DNA from: Salinibacter altiplanensis
GTDB lineage: Bacteria > Bacteroidota > Rhodothermia > Rhodothermales > Salinibacteraceae
Reading direction: 5' to 3'
DNA length: 64,000 nt
NCBI RefSeq assembly: GCF_002894645.1
Contig: NZ_NCQY01000030.1
Coordinates: 557,968 to 621,967, forward strand
Shown here: positions 1 through 8,690 of the stretch, piece after piece
Numbering within the stretch: the first letter of the stretch is position 1
How the letters are laid out: the number at the start of each line of letters is the position of its first letter
The notes under the pieces: model-generated
What the model was told of the DNA's origin: nothing
What the model saw: only the letters and a program-made list of their open reading frames with translations
Databases searched by the model: none
Position numbers and translations under genes: made by a program

Positions 1-60
1 GCAGCGCTCCCATTTTCAAATCGAATGACGGAGCAGATCGACTCTCCGTCTCTTCTTCGC

Positions 61-1338
61 CTACGTTCCCGCCGAATAGTCGGTCGCGTAGTGCTCCTGC
101 TCCTCAGTGAGATTGTCAATCTGAATGTCCATGGTGCGCAGCTTCACCTCCGCAATCTCATTGTCCATCGCCTGCGGAATGTCGTACACCTTGTCCTCCA
201 GCATCTCGTCGGACTCGTGGCGCTGGACGAGGTCGAGGTGGGCGCGGAACTGGTTGGCGAAGCTCATGTCCATGACCTCGCTCGGGTGCCCTTCCGCCGC
301 GGCCAGGTTCACGAGGCGGCCGTCGCCGAGGACGTACACGCGCTTTCCGTTCTCCATCGTGTACTCGCGGTTGTTCTCGCGGACCTCCCGGGCGTCGGTA
401 GAGAGCTCGGCGAGCTCTTCAAGGTTGAGCTCCACGTCGTAGTGGCCCGTGTTGGCCACGATCGCGCCCTCCTTCATCTGCAGGAAGTGGCGGCCTCGAA
501 TCACGTCCTTCATGCCGGTGGCCGTGACAAAGATGTCGCCCTTCTCGGCGGCCTCGTCCATGCTCATCACCTGGTGGCCGTCGAGGGTGGCCTTTAGCGC
601 CTTCGCCGGCTTCACCTCCGTCACGATCGTGTTGGCCCCCATGCCCTTCGCGCGGGTGGCAACGCCGCGGCCGCAGTGGCCGTAGCCGGCGACCACGAAG
701 TTTTTGCCCGCAATCAGGGTACTGGTCGCGCGCAGGATGCCGTCGATCGTAGACTGGCCGGTGCCGTAGACGTTGTCGAAGTCCCACTTCGTTTCCGCGT
801 CGTTGACGGCGTACACCGGGTACTGCAGCTCTCCGTCGTTGTCCATCGCGCGCAGTCGGTGCACCCCCGTCGTGGTCTCTTCGGAGCCGCCAATGATGTG
901 CTCAGACATCTCCGGGTGGTCGGAGTGAACGGTAAAGATGAGATCCGCTCCGTCGTCGAGCGTCAGGTGCGGCGGGGTGTCGATCGTCCGCTCGATGCAC
1001 CAGTAGAAGTCCTCGGTGTCGAGGCCGTGCCAGGCATAAATCTCAGTGCCGCCGTTGGCGAGGGCGGCGGCGATGTCGTCCTGGGTCGAGAGCGGGTTGC
1101 AGCCGCTCCAGGCCACCTCGGCGCCGCAGGCCTGCAGCGTCTCGACGAGTACGGCCGTCTCCTTCGTGACGTGCAGACAGCCGCTAATTTTGTAGCCGTC
1201 GAACGGCTTCTCGTCGGCAAATTCGTCGCGGAGCTCCATGAGCACGGGCATCCGACTCTCGGCCCATTCGATGCGCTTGCGGCCCTCATCGGCCAGGCCC
1301 AAGTCGCGTACTTTGTATTGTCCTTCTTTGTGGTCCAT
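61..1338 (-). CDS. ahcY: S-adenosyl-L-homocysteine hydrolase
   Basis: Cytosolic NAD-dependent enzyme that splits S-adenosylhomocysteine into adenosine and homocysteine, clearing the product of SAM-dependent methylation. The 425-residue product has the LDDGADL substrate-loop motif and the Rossmann motif VAGYGHCGRGVA, both diagnostic. Its length fits the shorter archaeal/thermophile-type enzymes rather than the longer forms carrying an insertion. I chose the ATG at 1338 (MDHKEGQYKVRD) because family homology begins there; an upstream in-frame ATG at 1380 would only add an unlikely 14-residue leader. The C-terminus ends SAGT rather than the common YRY, which I note without interpretation. The gene stands alone, reading away from ppsA, behind a 5' leader with nested inverted repeats. 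Confidence 0.95.
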   Translation of the reverse strand: MDHKEGQYKVRDLGLADEGRKRIEWAESRMPVLMELRDEFADEKPFDGYKISGCLHVTKETAVLVETLQACGAEVAWSGCNPLSTQDDIAAALANGGTEIYAWHGLDTEDFYWCIERTIDTPPHLTLDDGADLIFTVHSDHPEMSEHIIGGSEETTTGVHRLRAMDNDGELQYPVYAVNDAETKWDFDNVYGTGQSTIDGILRATSTLIAGKNFVVAGYGHCGRGVATRAKGMGANTIVTEVKPAKALKATLDGHQVMSMDEAAEKGDIFVTATGMKDVIRGRHFLQMKEGAIVANTGHYDVELNLEELAELSTDAREVRENNREYTMENGKRVYVLGDGRLVNLAAAEGHPSEVMDMSFANQFRAHLDLVQRHESDEMLEDKVYDIPQAMDNEIAEVKLRTMDIQIDNLTEEQEHYATDYSAGT

Positions 1339-1388
1339 GTGGCTTGATGTGATTGTTGTGTGGTAGACGTGCAGATACAAGTGATTTT

Positions 1389-1447
1389 AGGCCGTGACGA
1401 GATGTGCCCCACGCCCTCGAGAGTTCGGGGCACGTACGTAATGGCCT
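1389..1447 (-). promoter_or_regulatory. Nested inverted repeats in the ahcY 5' leader, possible structured RNA
   Basis: About 50 nt upstream of the ahcY start the - strand has an inner hairpin, GTGCCCC (1427-1433) pairing with GGGGCAC (1404-1410). Outside it a second pair, AGGCC with GGCCT (1443-1447 and 1389-1393), encloses the hairpin. No U-tract follows, so a terminator is unlikely. A cis-regulatory RNA in front of a methyl-cycle gene is plausible, but I do not recognise the SAH-riboswitch consensus here. The pairing is seen in the sequence; the function is inferred. Confidence 0.35.
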
Positions 1448-1944
1448 GACGGAAGATTTTAGTGGTTGGGAAGTGCTACCGGGCCGCGGAACAACAGTTT
1501 GTAAGTTTGGCGGAAATCTCCCCTCAATTCATGAATGGGAGCTCTCGTTCTGCTTCTTTTGTTCTAGGCGTCCGGCTCACCGGAGTGCCCGGTCGAGAAG
1601 CTCCACGCAAGCGGCGAATCGTGCCTGAGAAAAGAGCGGTGCGCTCATGTGTGCATCGCTCCGTGCTCGGCCACAGGACACGGCCCCGCTGCCCACAGCC
1701 TCGGCGTCTTTATCGAATTCCAATCAACTCGACGATCCTGTCACGCGTTGTGGAAGCGCTTTCAAAATTGACGTACGTACCTCATTATGGTTACACTATA
1801 ACCTGTTGCGTAAGACCTTTTGTCAACATCTTGCAAGCGGAAATCCGCTCGTCTCTGTACCAGTAGGGGATCTTCCTCAGTAGGGAGTCTTCCCCAACCG
1901 TTTTCCCCTCTTCTCCTTTTTGCAACTCGCTTTCTCGGACCCGC
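1448..1944. other. Intergenic region between divergent ahcY and ppsA
   Basis: About 500 bases without a convincing gene; the short open frames here lack family resemblance and ribosome-binding sites. It should hold the promoters of both flanking genes. The only strong signal is the sigma70-like promoter listed separately at 1768-1797. Confidence 0.6.
1768..1797 (+). promoter_or_regulatory. Candidate sigma70-type promoter for ppsA
   Basis: TTGACG at 1768-1773 and TACACT at 1792-1797 are separated by 18 bases, and the stretch is AT-rich compared with its surroundings. It lies about 150 bases upstream of the PEP synthase ATG. Both hexamers are near the consensus of the housekeeping sigma factor. 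The assignment rests on sequence only. Confidence 0.45.
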
Positions 1945-4341
1945 ATGCCCGATACTACGACATCCTCTCAGACAACGTCCGCAATTCGTTGGTTTGAAAC
2001 CCTGAATGCCGAGGACGTCTCGCGTGTCGGGGGGAAGAATGCCTCCCTGGGCGAAATGATCGGCGCCCTGAAGAGCTCCGGCATCCGCGTGCCCGACGGG
2101 TTTGCCACGACCGCCGATACCTACCGGCGCTTCCTTCGTGCCAACAACCTTACGGAGCGGATCGAGACGGAACTCGAAGCGTGGGCCGCGGGCGAGCAGC
2201 CCCTGAACGAGACGGGCACGGCCATCCGCACTCGAATCCGGCAGGGCTCTTTTCCCGAGGGCGTGGCGGAGGAGATCCAGGAGGCCTACCGCTCCCTCAG
2301 TGCCGCCTACGACGCCGACGCCGTCGATGTAGCCGTGCGAAGCAGTGCAACGGCCGAGGACCTGCCCGACGCCAGCTTCGCGGGGCAGCAGGAGAGCTAC
2401 CTGGACGTGCGTGGGGTGACGGCCGTCCTCACAGCCTGCAAACGGTGCTTCGCCTCCCTCTTCACCGACCGTGCCCTCGGCTACCGCGAGAAACAGGGCT
2501 TCAACCACCTCGACGTGGCCCTGTCGGTGGGCATCCAGAAGATGGTGCGGGCGGACAAGTCCGGCGTTCTCTTCACGATTGACACCGAGACCGGCTTCCC
2601 CGACACGACCGTCATCAACGCCGCCTATGGGCTCGGCGAGAGCGTCGTGAAGGGCATCGTCAACCCGGACCAGTACACCGTCTACACTCCCTTCGTGGAG
2701 GACGCGTCCCTGTCCCCCATTCTGGAGAAGACGCAGGGCGATCAGGCCCAGAAAATCGTATCCACGGGCGAGGGCGGCACGGCCACGATGCCCACCACCG
2801 AGGACGAGCAGTCCGGCTTCGTGCTGTCCGAAGAGGAGATCTTGGCGTTGACCCGGTGGGGAAAAATCATCGAAGAGCACTACGATCGTCCGATGGACGT
2901 GGAGTGGGCCCGCGACCGAGACACTGGCGATCTGTTTGTGGTCCAGGCGCGCCCCGAGACGGTACAGTCTCGGCAGGCCGCCGGCACGCTCCGGACGTAC
3001 CGGCTGACGGAGGACAGTCCCCGGCTGGTCACGGGCGTCGGCATCGGAAAATCCATTGTGTCGGGAACGACCCGCGTGCTCGACAGCGTCGATGAGGGCG
3101 AGCGGTTCGAGGACGGCGACATCTTGGTCACCGAAATGACGGACCCCGACTGGGGCCCCATCCTGGAGCGGGCCGGCGGGGTGGTGACGAACCGGGGAGG
3201 ACGCACCTCCCACGCCGCGATCGTCAGCCGCGAGCTCGGCATTCCGGCCGTCATCGGCTCAGAAACCGCCACGGAGGCGCTCCGAGACGACCAGACGGTG
3301 ACCCTGTCGTGTGCCCACAGCGACGCCGGGCACGTCTACGATGGACAGCTCGACTACGAGAGCGCGGAGATCGACCTCGACGCGCTCCCGGCCCCCGACA
3401 CCCGGGTGATGCTGAATCTGGCGAGCCCGTCCGCGGCGCTCGATTGGTGGAAGCTTCCCGTAGAGGGAGTGGGCCTCGCCCGCATGGAGTACGTCATCAA
3501 CAACATCATCAAGGTGCACCCGCTGGCGCTGGTGGCGTTCGACGAGGTGGAGGACAAGACCGCGCAGCGTCGCATCGAAGAGCTCACCCAAGGGTATACC
3601 GACAAGGAAGAGTACTTCGTCGACCACCTCTCACGGGGCATCGCCACGATTGCCGCCGCCCAGCATCCCCACCCCGTCATCGTGCGCCTCAGCGACTTCA
3701 AGACCAACGAGTACGCCGACCTCATCGGCGGGCGCGGCTTTGAGCCCGAGGAGGCAAACCCGATGCTCGGCTGGCGTGGCGCCTCCCGCTACTACAGCGA
3801 CGCCTACGAGAAGGGCTTCGCGCTGGAGTGCCGGGCCCTCAAGCGCGTCCGCGACGAGATGGGCTTTACGAACGTGGTGGCCATGGTGCCCTTCTGCCGC
3901 ACGCCGGAGGAGGCCGACCGGGTGCTCGACGTGATGGCCGACCACGGCCTGAAGCGCGGCACGAATGGGCTGGAGGTGTACGTGATGGCCGAGATTCCGG
4001 CCAACATCGCCCTGGCCGACAAGTTTGCGGAGCGGTTCGACGGCTTCTCCATCGGCACGAACGACCTGACGCAGCTCACGCTCGGCGTGGGTCGGGACGC
4101 GGAGCGCCTCACCCACCTGTTCGACGAACGCAACGCGGCGGTGAAGCGGCGGATTGCGGAGCTGATCGAGGAGGCCCACGCCGCCGGGTGCCCGGTCGGC
4201 ATCTGCGGGCAGGCCCCCAGCGACTATCCCGAGTTTGCGGAGTTTCTGGTCGAGGCAGGGATCGACTCCATCTCCGTCACCCCCGACAGCGTCCCCAACG
4301 TGCTCCGGCACGTCGCCCAGGCGGAGGCCCGAATCGCCTAG
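1945..4341 (+). CDS. ppsA: Phosphoenolpyruvate synthase
   Basis: Makes phosphoenolpyruvate from pyruvate, ATP and water through a phospho-histidine intermediate, feeding gluconeogenesis. The 798-residue protein has the family order: an N-terminal ATP-grasp nucleotide-binding domain starting at GGKNASLGEM (about residue 29); a central swivelling domain with the histidine motif GGRTSHAAIVSRELGIP (about residue 420); and a C-terminal PEP-utilising barrel ending with GICGQAPSDYPEF, whose cysteine near residue 752 is the usual catalytic residue. Length is normal for the family. The start ATG follows a plausible leader and candidate promoter. It stands alone, convergent with the NhaC-type antiporter gene downstream. 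Confidence 0.95.
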   Translation: MPDTTTSSQTTSAIRWFETLNAEDVSRVGGKNASLGEMIGALKSSGIRVPDGFATTADTYRRFLRANNLTERIETELEAWAAGEQPLNETGTAIRTRIRQGSFPEGVAEEIQEAYRSLSAAYDADAVDVAVRSSATAEDLPDASFAGQQESYLDVRGVTAVLTACKRCFASLFTDRALGYREKQGFNHLDVALSVGIQKMVRADKSGVLFTIDTETGFPDTTVINAAYGLGESVVKGIVNPDQYTVYTPFVEDASLSPILEKTQGDQAQKIVSTGEGGTATMPTTEDEQSGFVLSEEEILALTRWGKIIEEHYDRPMDVEWARDRDTGDLFVVQARPETVQSRQAAGTLRTYRLTEDSPRLVTGVGIGKSIVSGTTRVLDSVDEGERFEDGDILVTEMTDPDWGPILERAGGVVTNRGGRTSHAAIVSRELGIPAVIGSETATEALRDDQTVTLSCAHSDAGHVYDGQLDYESAEIDLDALPAPDTRVMLNLASPSAALDWWKLPVEGVGLARMEYVINNIIKVHPLALVAFDEVEDKTAQRRIEELTQGYTDKEEYFVDHLSRGIATIAAAQHPHPVIVRLSDFKTNEYADLIGGRGFEPEEANPMLGWRGASRYYSDAYEKGFALECRALKRVRDEMGFTNVVAMVPFCRTPEEADRVLDVMADHGLKRGTNGLEVYVMAEIPANIALADKFAERFDGFSIGTNDLTQLTLGVGRDAERLTHLFDERNAAVKRRIAELIEEAHAAGCPVGICGQAPSDYPEFAEFLVEAGIDSISVTPDSVPNVLRHVAQAEARIA

Positions 4342-4375
4342 CCGGGGGCCCCTCGTGTGCGCCTCGCTTGCACGG

Positions 4376-5989
4376 CTACACGAAGAGCACGACCAGGACC
4401 GTGTAGAGGACAATTGACAGCCCGCCCGCCACCGACGCAAGGGGAAGCTGCGTGTTCACGTGGTCCATCAGGTCCGCCCCGGTGGCCAAGGACGAGAGGA
4501 CCGTGGTGTCCGAGATGGGCGAGCACTGATCCCCGTAGACGCTGCCCCCCACGACCGCCCCGAAGCAGAGCGTGATGAAGAGCGGATCCTGCGAGACGCT
4601 CCACGCCAGCGGCAGGGCCACCGGAAAGACGACCGCGTAGGTGCCCCACGACGTGCCGGTCGAGAAGGCGATAACGAGACAAAGCACCACCAGCAGGCCC
4701 GGGAGCACGGCGGGCGGGATGGCTTCGCCGACGGTGGCCACCACGTACTCGGCGGTGCCCACGGCGTCGGCCACTTCCTTCAGCGACACGGCCAGCGCAA
4801 GAATGATGGCGCCGATGGTGACCCCCTTGCAGCCGTCGATAAACCCGTCGATTGCCTCCTGGAACTCCATCCCCTTGAACAGCGCAAGGCCCAATCCCAC
4901 CAGCACCGCCAGCACAAACGCCTCCGCAATGAGCAGGGTCGGGTCCTCCGTGTTGCCGAGGTAGAAGTAGGTGTAGAGGTACGGCAGGATGGCGACCGCC
5001 AGCAGCGTCCCGATGGGCCCGACGAAGTCAGCGAGGCTGGGGGCATAGCCGTCCGGCACGTTCATCTCCGTGAGCTCGCGGGAGGTGAGGGGCGTAGCCT
5101 CCTCCCGGTCGAGCCTGCCGGTCGTGCGGGCCCGTTCAGTCGCTTCTCGCATCTTTTTGCTGGGCACCCAGGGCAGCACCTCCCAGGCGAAGAGGAGCGT
5201 CAGGGCGACCGCAAAGAAGGCGTAGAAGTTGGCCCAGATCGACGAGAAGAAGAACGCAATTCCATCCTGGGACGTCTCAATGAGCGGAATGGTGCCCGCC
5301 ACTAAGCCGCCCACGTAGATCGGCCATACGTTAAACGGAATGAGGGTAGCGGCGGGCGAGGCCGTCGAGTCGACCACGTACGAAAGCTCCTCGTGCGATA
5401 CGTCGTGCTGATCCCCGATGGGACGGGCCGTCGCCCCGGTAAGCACCGTGGAGATGGTGCCGCCCTGGTGGAAAAGGAGCCCCATGAGCCAGGTAAAAAA
5501 CTTGGCCGTCCGCGGGCCGCGCACCATCTTCTCGCCCGCCCATTCCGCAAACCGAACGGCCCCGCCCGTTCGGGTCCAGAGCCCAATGAGTCCCCCCAAC
5601 GCCCACAAGTACACCAGGAGGATGAGCGCAAAGTCTTCGGTGCCGATGGCCGGCAGCAGAAAGGCATCGATGATGTTGACCTGCCCCGCGATGAGGCCCC
5701 CGGCCGCAATCCCGATGAAGAGGGCGCTGACCACTTCCTGCAGCCAAAAGGCCAGCACGATGGCGATGAGCGGGGGCAGCACCGACCAGAAGCCGTAGTG
5801 GCCGTCGGTCTTGGGAATGTCACCGGCCACGTAGACCGCCGCCGCGAGGCCGCCCAGGACCAACGCCGCGACCATCCATCGCCGCCACCACGGCCCCTCG
5901 TCGTTCGTCTCGTCCGGGGCATCCGGGGGGACGGATCCCGAATCCTGAACGTCAGGGATCGAAGCATTGGAGTCGGCGGGGTCGGACAT
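4376..5989 (-). CDS. NhaC-family Na+/H+ antiporter
   Basis: Polytopic inner-membrane protein of 537 residues, probably exchanging sodium for protons, an obvious need in a salt-loving organism. It has about a dozen hydrophobic segments and the family motifs GTSWGTYAVVFPVALP and GDQCSPISDTTVLSS in the C-terminal half. The N-terminus before the first membrane span is acidic and low-complexity. I took the ATG at 5989 (MSDPADSNAS); an upstream in-frame start would add 38 residues unlike the family. Related family members transport malate-lactate or other organic anions, so the cation-only assignment is not certain. Confidence 0.85.
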   Translation of the reverse strand: MSDPADSNASIPDVQDSGSVPPDAPDETNDEGPWWRRWMVAALVLGGLAAAVYVAGDIPKTDGHYGFWSVLPPLIAIVLAFWLQEVVSALFIGIAAGGLIAGQVNIIDAFLLPAIGTEDFALILLVYLWALGGLIGLWTRTGGAVRFAEWAGEKMVRGPRTAKFFTWLMGLLFHQGGTISTVLTGATARPIGDQHDVSHEELSYVVDSTASPAATLIPFNVWPIYVGGLVAGTIPLIETSQDGIAFFFSSIWANFYAFFAVALTLLFAWEVLPWVPSKKMREATERARTTGRLDREEATPLTSRELTEMNVPDGYAPSLADFVGPIGTLLAVAILPYLYTYFYLGNTEDPTLLIAEAFVLAVLVGLGLALFKGMEFQEAIDGFIDGCKGVTIGAIILALAVSLKEVADAVGTAEYVVATVGEAIPPAVLPGLLVVLCLVIAFSTGTSWGTYAVVFPVALPLAWSVSQDPLFITLCFGAVVGGSVYGDQCSPISDTTVLSSLATGADLMDHVNTQLPLASVAGGLSIVLYTVLVVLFV

Positions 5990-6274
5990 AAACAGTGGCA
6001 GGGTGATTGGCGTCGCATCGCAGCCCCCAAATAAGGCATCGACGGACACGGACGCCAACTGCCCGACACAACGGAGGGGGCGGCCCTGAGTAGTCAGGCT
6101 CAACGGAACAGTTCATTCGGGGGCTCGGTCCCGTTGCCGTCGGTCGGGCGGTTGCTTCCAACATTGCGGGCACGAAGCGAACACGGTAGGTCGTGCGGTT
6201 GGTGGGGGTTTATTTCGTAGTGCGCAGTGCGTAGAGTGCGTAGGCCTGAGAGTACACAATACGAGATACGCACC

Positions 6275-7276
6275 ATGGACATTGGTCTCCTCTACGACAC
6301 CTTCGACGCCTATCCGTGGACCGACGACGACCCGCCGGACGCCGACGCCGAGTACGAACCCGCAGAGACGGTCGACACCCTCGCGGCCGCCGTGGAGCAC
6401 CTCGGGCACACCCCCGTCCGCATTGGGACTGCGGTCGACCTGCGCGACCAGATCGGTAAGCAACTGTCGCTCGACGCCGCGATCAACATCACGGAAGGGG
6501 CCCATAGCCGTAACCGGGAGGCCTACGCCCCGATTCTGTTGGAGATGGCCGGCATCCCCTACCTTGGCTCCGACGCCCTCACCCTCTCGCTGACGCTGGA
6601 CAAAGCCTGGACGAAGGACCTCGTGGCGGCCGCCGAGATCCCCACCCCTCCACATCGGGTCTATAACACGCCCGAAGCGGTCGATGCGGAGGCCCTCCCG
6701 GGCGCCTTTCCCCTATTCGTGAAGCCGCGCTACGAGGGGACCTCGAAGGGCATCACGCCCGAAAGCAAGGTCGAAGACGTCGCGGCCCTGCGGCGTGCCG
6801 TCGAGCGCGTGACCTCCACGTACGACCAGGACGCGATCGCGGAGGCATTCGTGGCGGGCGGCGGCGAGTTTACCGTGGCCGTCGTGGGGCACGACCCGCC
6901 CGAGGCGCTGCCCGTCCTCCAGCGCGGGGTGGAGCCCACGACGGGCCTCGGCCTGCACGCCCTCGAGCACCGCGGCGCCCCCACCGCCGATCGGGACTGG
7001 GAGTATGAGCTCCGAGGCACCCTGGACTCTGCCCTCGAAGACCGACTGCACACCCTCAGCCTGCAGGCCTTCGAGGCCCTCGACTGCCGCGACTTTGCGC
7101 GGGCCGACTTCCGGGTCGACACCAATGGGCAGCCCTGGTTTCTCGAAATCAATCCGCTGCCCACGTTCAAGCCCGACGACACCTTCGCCATCGTCGCCGA
7201 GCTCATGGGCCGTGACTACGTAGACTACCTGGCCGAGGTGTTCGGGCGGGGCCTTCGGCGACTGGGACTTGAGTAG
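6275..7276 (+). CDS. ATP-grasp ligase, D-alanine--D-alanine ligase-like
   Basis: A 333-residue ATP-grasp enzyme resembling D-Ala-D-Ala ligase. Visible features are the N-terminal substrate domain, the lid region LFVKPRYEGTSKGI, the EFTVAVVG strand, and the C-terminal metal-binding segment FRVDTNGQPWFLEINPLPTF with the Glu and Asn that bind magnesium. The ATG at 6275 (MDIGLLYDTFDAYP) fits the family start. It sits 94 bases upstream of a KamA-type aminomutase in the same direction, and no cell-wall gene is nearby. I suspect a specialised ligase acting on a beta- or D-amino acid rather than the housekeeping cell-wall enzyme; that is inference. Confidence 0.75.
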   Translation: MDIGLLYDTFDAYPWTDDDPPDADAEYEPAETVDTLAAAVEHLGHTPVRIGTAVDLRDQIGKQLSLDAAINITEGAHSRNREAYAPILLEMAGIPYLGSDALTLSLTLDKAWTKDLVAAAEIPTPPHRVYNTPEAVDAEALPGAFPLFVKPRYEGTSKGITPESKVEDVAALRRAVERVTSTYDQDAIAEAFVAGGGEFTVAVVGHDPPEALPVLQRGVEPTTGLGLHALEHRGAPTADRDWEYELRGTLDSALEDRLHTLSLQAFEALDCRDFARADFRVDTNGQPWFLEINPLPTFKPDDTFAIVAELMGRDYVDYLAEVFGRGLRRLGLE

Positions 7277-7370
7277 TTCCGCCTGCCCCTACGCAAGACC
7301 TCCTCCCTCCCACAGGCGCAACGTTCCGTCTGTGCCCCCCGTGTAAGTTCCCTGCAGAGTGTTTCTCACC

Positions 7371-8591
7371 ATGAACACACGCCCCTCGATGGCATCCTTC
7401 AATTCGCGGCCCGGCCCCGACCATCCCAAGTGGACCGACTGGCGCTGGCAGATGCAGAACCGCATCCACAGCGCCGAGGCGCTTCGGGAGTGGATCCATC
7501 CGACCGACGACGAGCGGGCGGCCATCGAGCGGGCCGGGGACGCGTTTCGCTGGAATGTGACCCCGTACTACGCCCACCTGATGGCCCCCGACGACCCGTC
7601 GTGCCCGGTGCGGCGCCAAGCAGTGCCCACGATGGACGAGTTCGGCCCCGACATCGTGGACGAGCTCGATCCCCTCGACGAAACCGGGCACGAACCGGTC
7701 AAAAACCTCATCCACAACTACGAGGATCGCGTCGCCTTCTGCGTTACCGCCGAGTGCGCCATCTACTGCCGGTACTGCCTGCGCAAGCGCATGGTCGGCG
7801 ACGCCGAATACTTCATGCGGACCGACGAGCACCAGGCGGCCATCGACTACATCGCCGCCCACGACGAGATTCGCGACGTGCTGCTCACAGGCGGCGATCC
7901 GCTGACCTTCAACGAGGCCAACCTGGAGTGGCTCCTCAGCAGGCTTCGGGCCATCGATCACGTGGAGCTGATCCGGTTCGGCTCGCGCATGCCAGTGAAG
8001 CTTCCGTACCGCATCACCGAGGAGCTCTGCGACCTTCTCGCCCAGTATCACCCGCTCTGGATCAACACCCATTTCAACCACCCGAAGGAGCTTACCGACG
8101 ACGCCGCCGCGGCCATTGCCCGGCTCAAAGACGCCGGCGTTCCCGTGGGCAACCAGACGGTGCTCCTGCGCGGCATCAACGACAGCCCGGCCACGATGAA
8201 GACCCTCAACGAGGGACTTGTCCGCATGCGAGTGCGCCCATACTACCTCTACCAGGCACAACTCATCGGCGGCACCGGCCACCTGCGCACGCCCATCGAG
8301 GTGGGCATGCACATCATGCAACAGCTCCGCGGGCGCACCTCCGGGTTTGCGATCCCGGACTACGTGCTCGATACGCCTCACGGCAAGGTCCCCCTCAATC
8401 GCAGCTACGTGAAGGGCCGCGCGGGCGACCATGTGCTGATGGAGAGCTACGACGGCACGCTCTGGGCTGAACCGAACCCGGTCCCCGAAGGCCATGCCCT
8501 GCCGTTCCGTCTGCCGCCGGTTGACCTGCCGCCGGACCTCAACACCATTCCGACGAACGCCTCCGGGGAGACACGCCCCGCGAGCGCATAG
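7371..8591 (+). CDS. KamA-family radical SAM aminomutase
   Basis: Radical-SAM protein of 406 residues related to lysine 2,3-aminomutase, which interconverts alpha- and beta-lysine using a 4Fe-4S cluster, SAM and PLP. The cluster cysteines are in CAIYCRYC (about residues 128, 132, 135), followed by GGDPLTF and HFNHPKEL, typical of this family. The C-terminal part keeps the PLP region LDTPHGKVPL. I prefer the ATG at 7371; a GTG four codons upstream is the alternative. It follows the ATP-grasp ligase gene, suggesting a two-gene unit. Beta-lysine derivatives are known osmolytes in other salt-adapted microbes, but the acetyltransferase of that pathway is not seen here. Confidence 0.85.
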   Translation: MNTRPSMASFNSRPGPDHPKWTDWRWQMQNRIHSAEALREWIHPTDDERAAIERAGDAFRWNVTPYYAHLMAPDDPSCPVRRQAVPTMDEFGPDIVDELDPLDETGHEPVKNLIHNYEDRVAFCVTAECAIYCRYCLRKRMVGDAEYFMRTDEHQAAIDYIAAHDEIRDVLLTGGDPLTFNEANLEWLLSRLRAIDHVELIRFGSRMPVKLPYRITEELCDLLAQYHPLWINTHFNHPKELTDDAAAAIARLKDAGVPVGNQTVLLRGINDSPATMKTLNEGLVRMRVRPYYLYQAQLIGGTGHLRTPIEVGMHIMQQLRGRTSGFAIPDYVLDTPHGKVPLNRSYVKGRAGDHVLMESYDGTLWAEPNPVPEGHALPFRLPPVDLPPDLNTIPTNASGETRPASA

Positions 8592-8690
8592 TTCGAAGCG
8601 GCGTTCATTCTGTTGACATTACCGGCGGGTCGAGATACCTTTCATTATCCATCTTTTTTCACCCGCACCGGAAATCTTTCTTCCCCTCGA

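Noticed and set aside
1-60. Upstream end of the window
   Set aside because: Only 60 bases beyond the ahcY stop; no terminator or gene can be supported.
1389-1447. SAH riboswitch upstream of ahcY
   Set aside because: The expected conserved core was not recognised, so only an unnamed structured leader is claimed.
4460-5305. Long + strand frames opposite the NhaC-type antiporter
   Set aside because: Antisense shadows typical of GC-rich coding DNA; the - strand carries the conserved transporter motifs.
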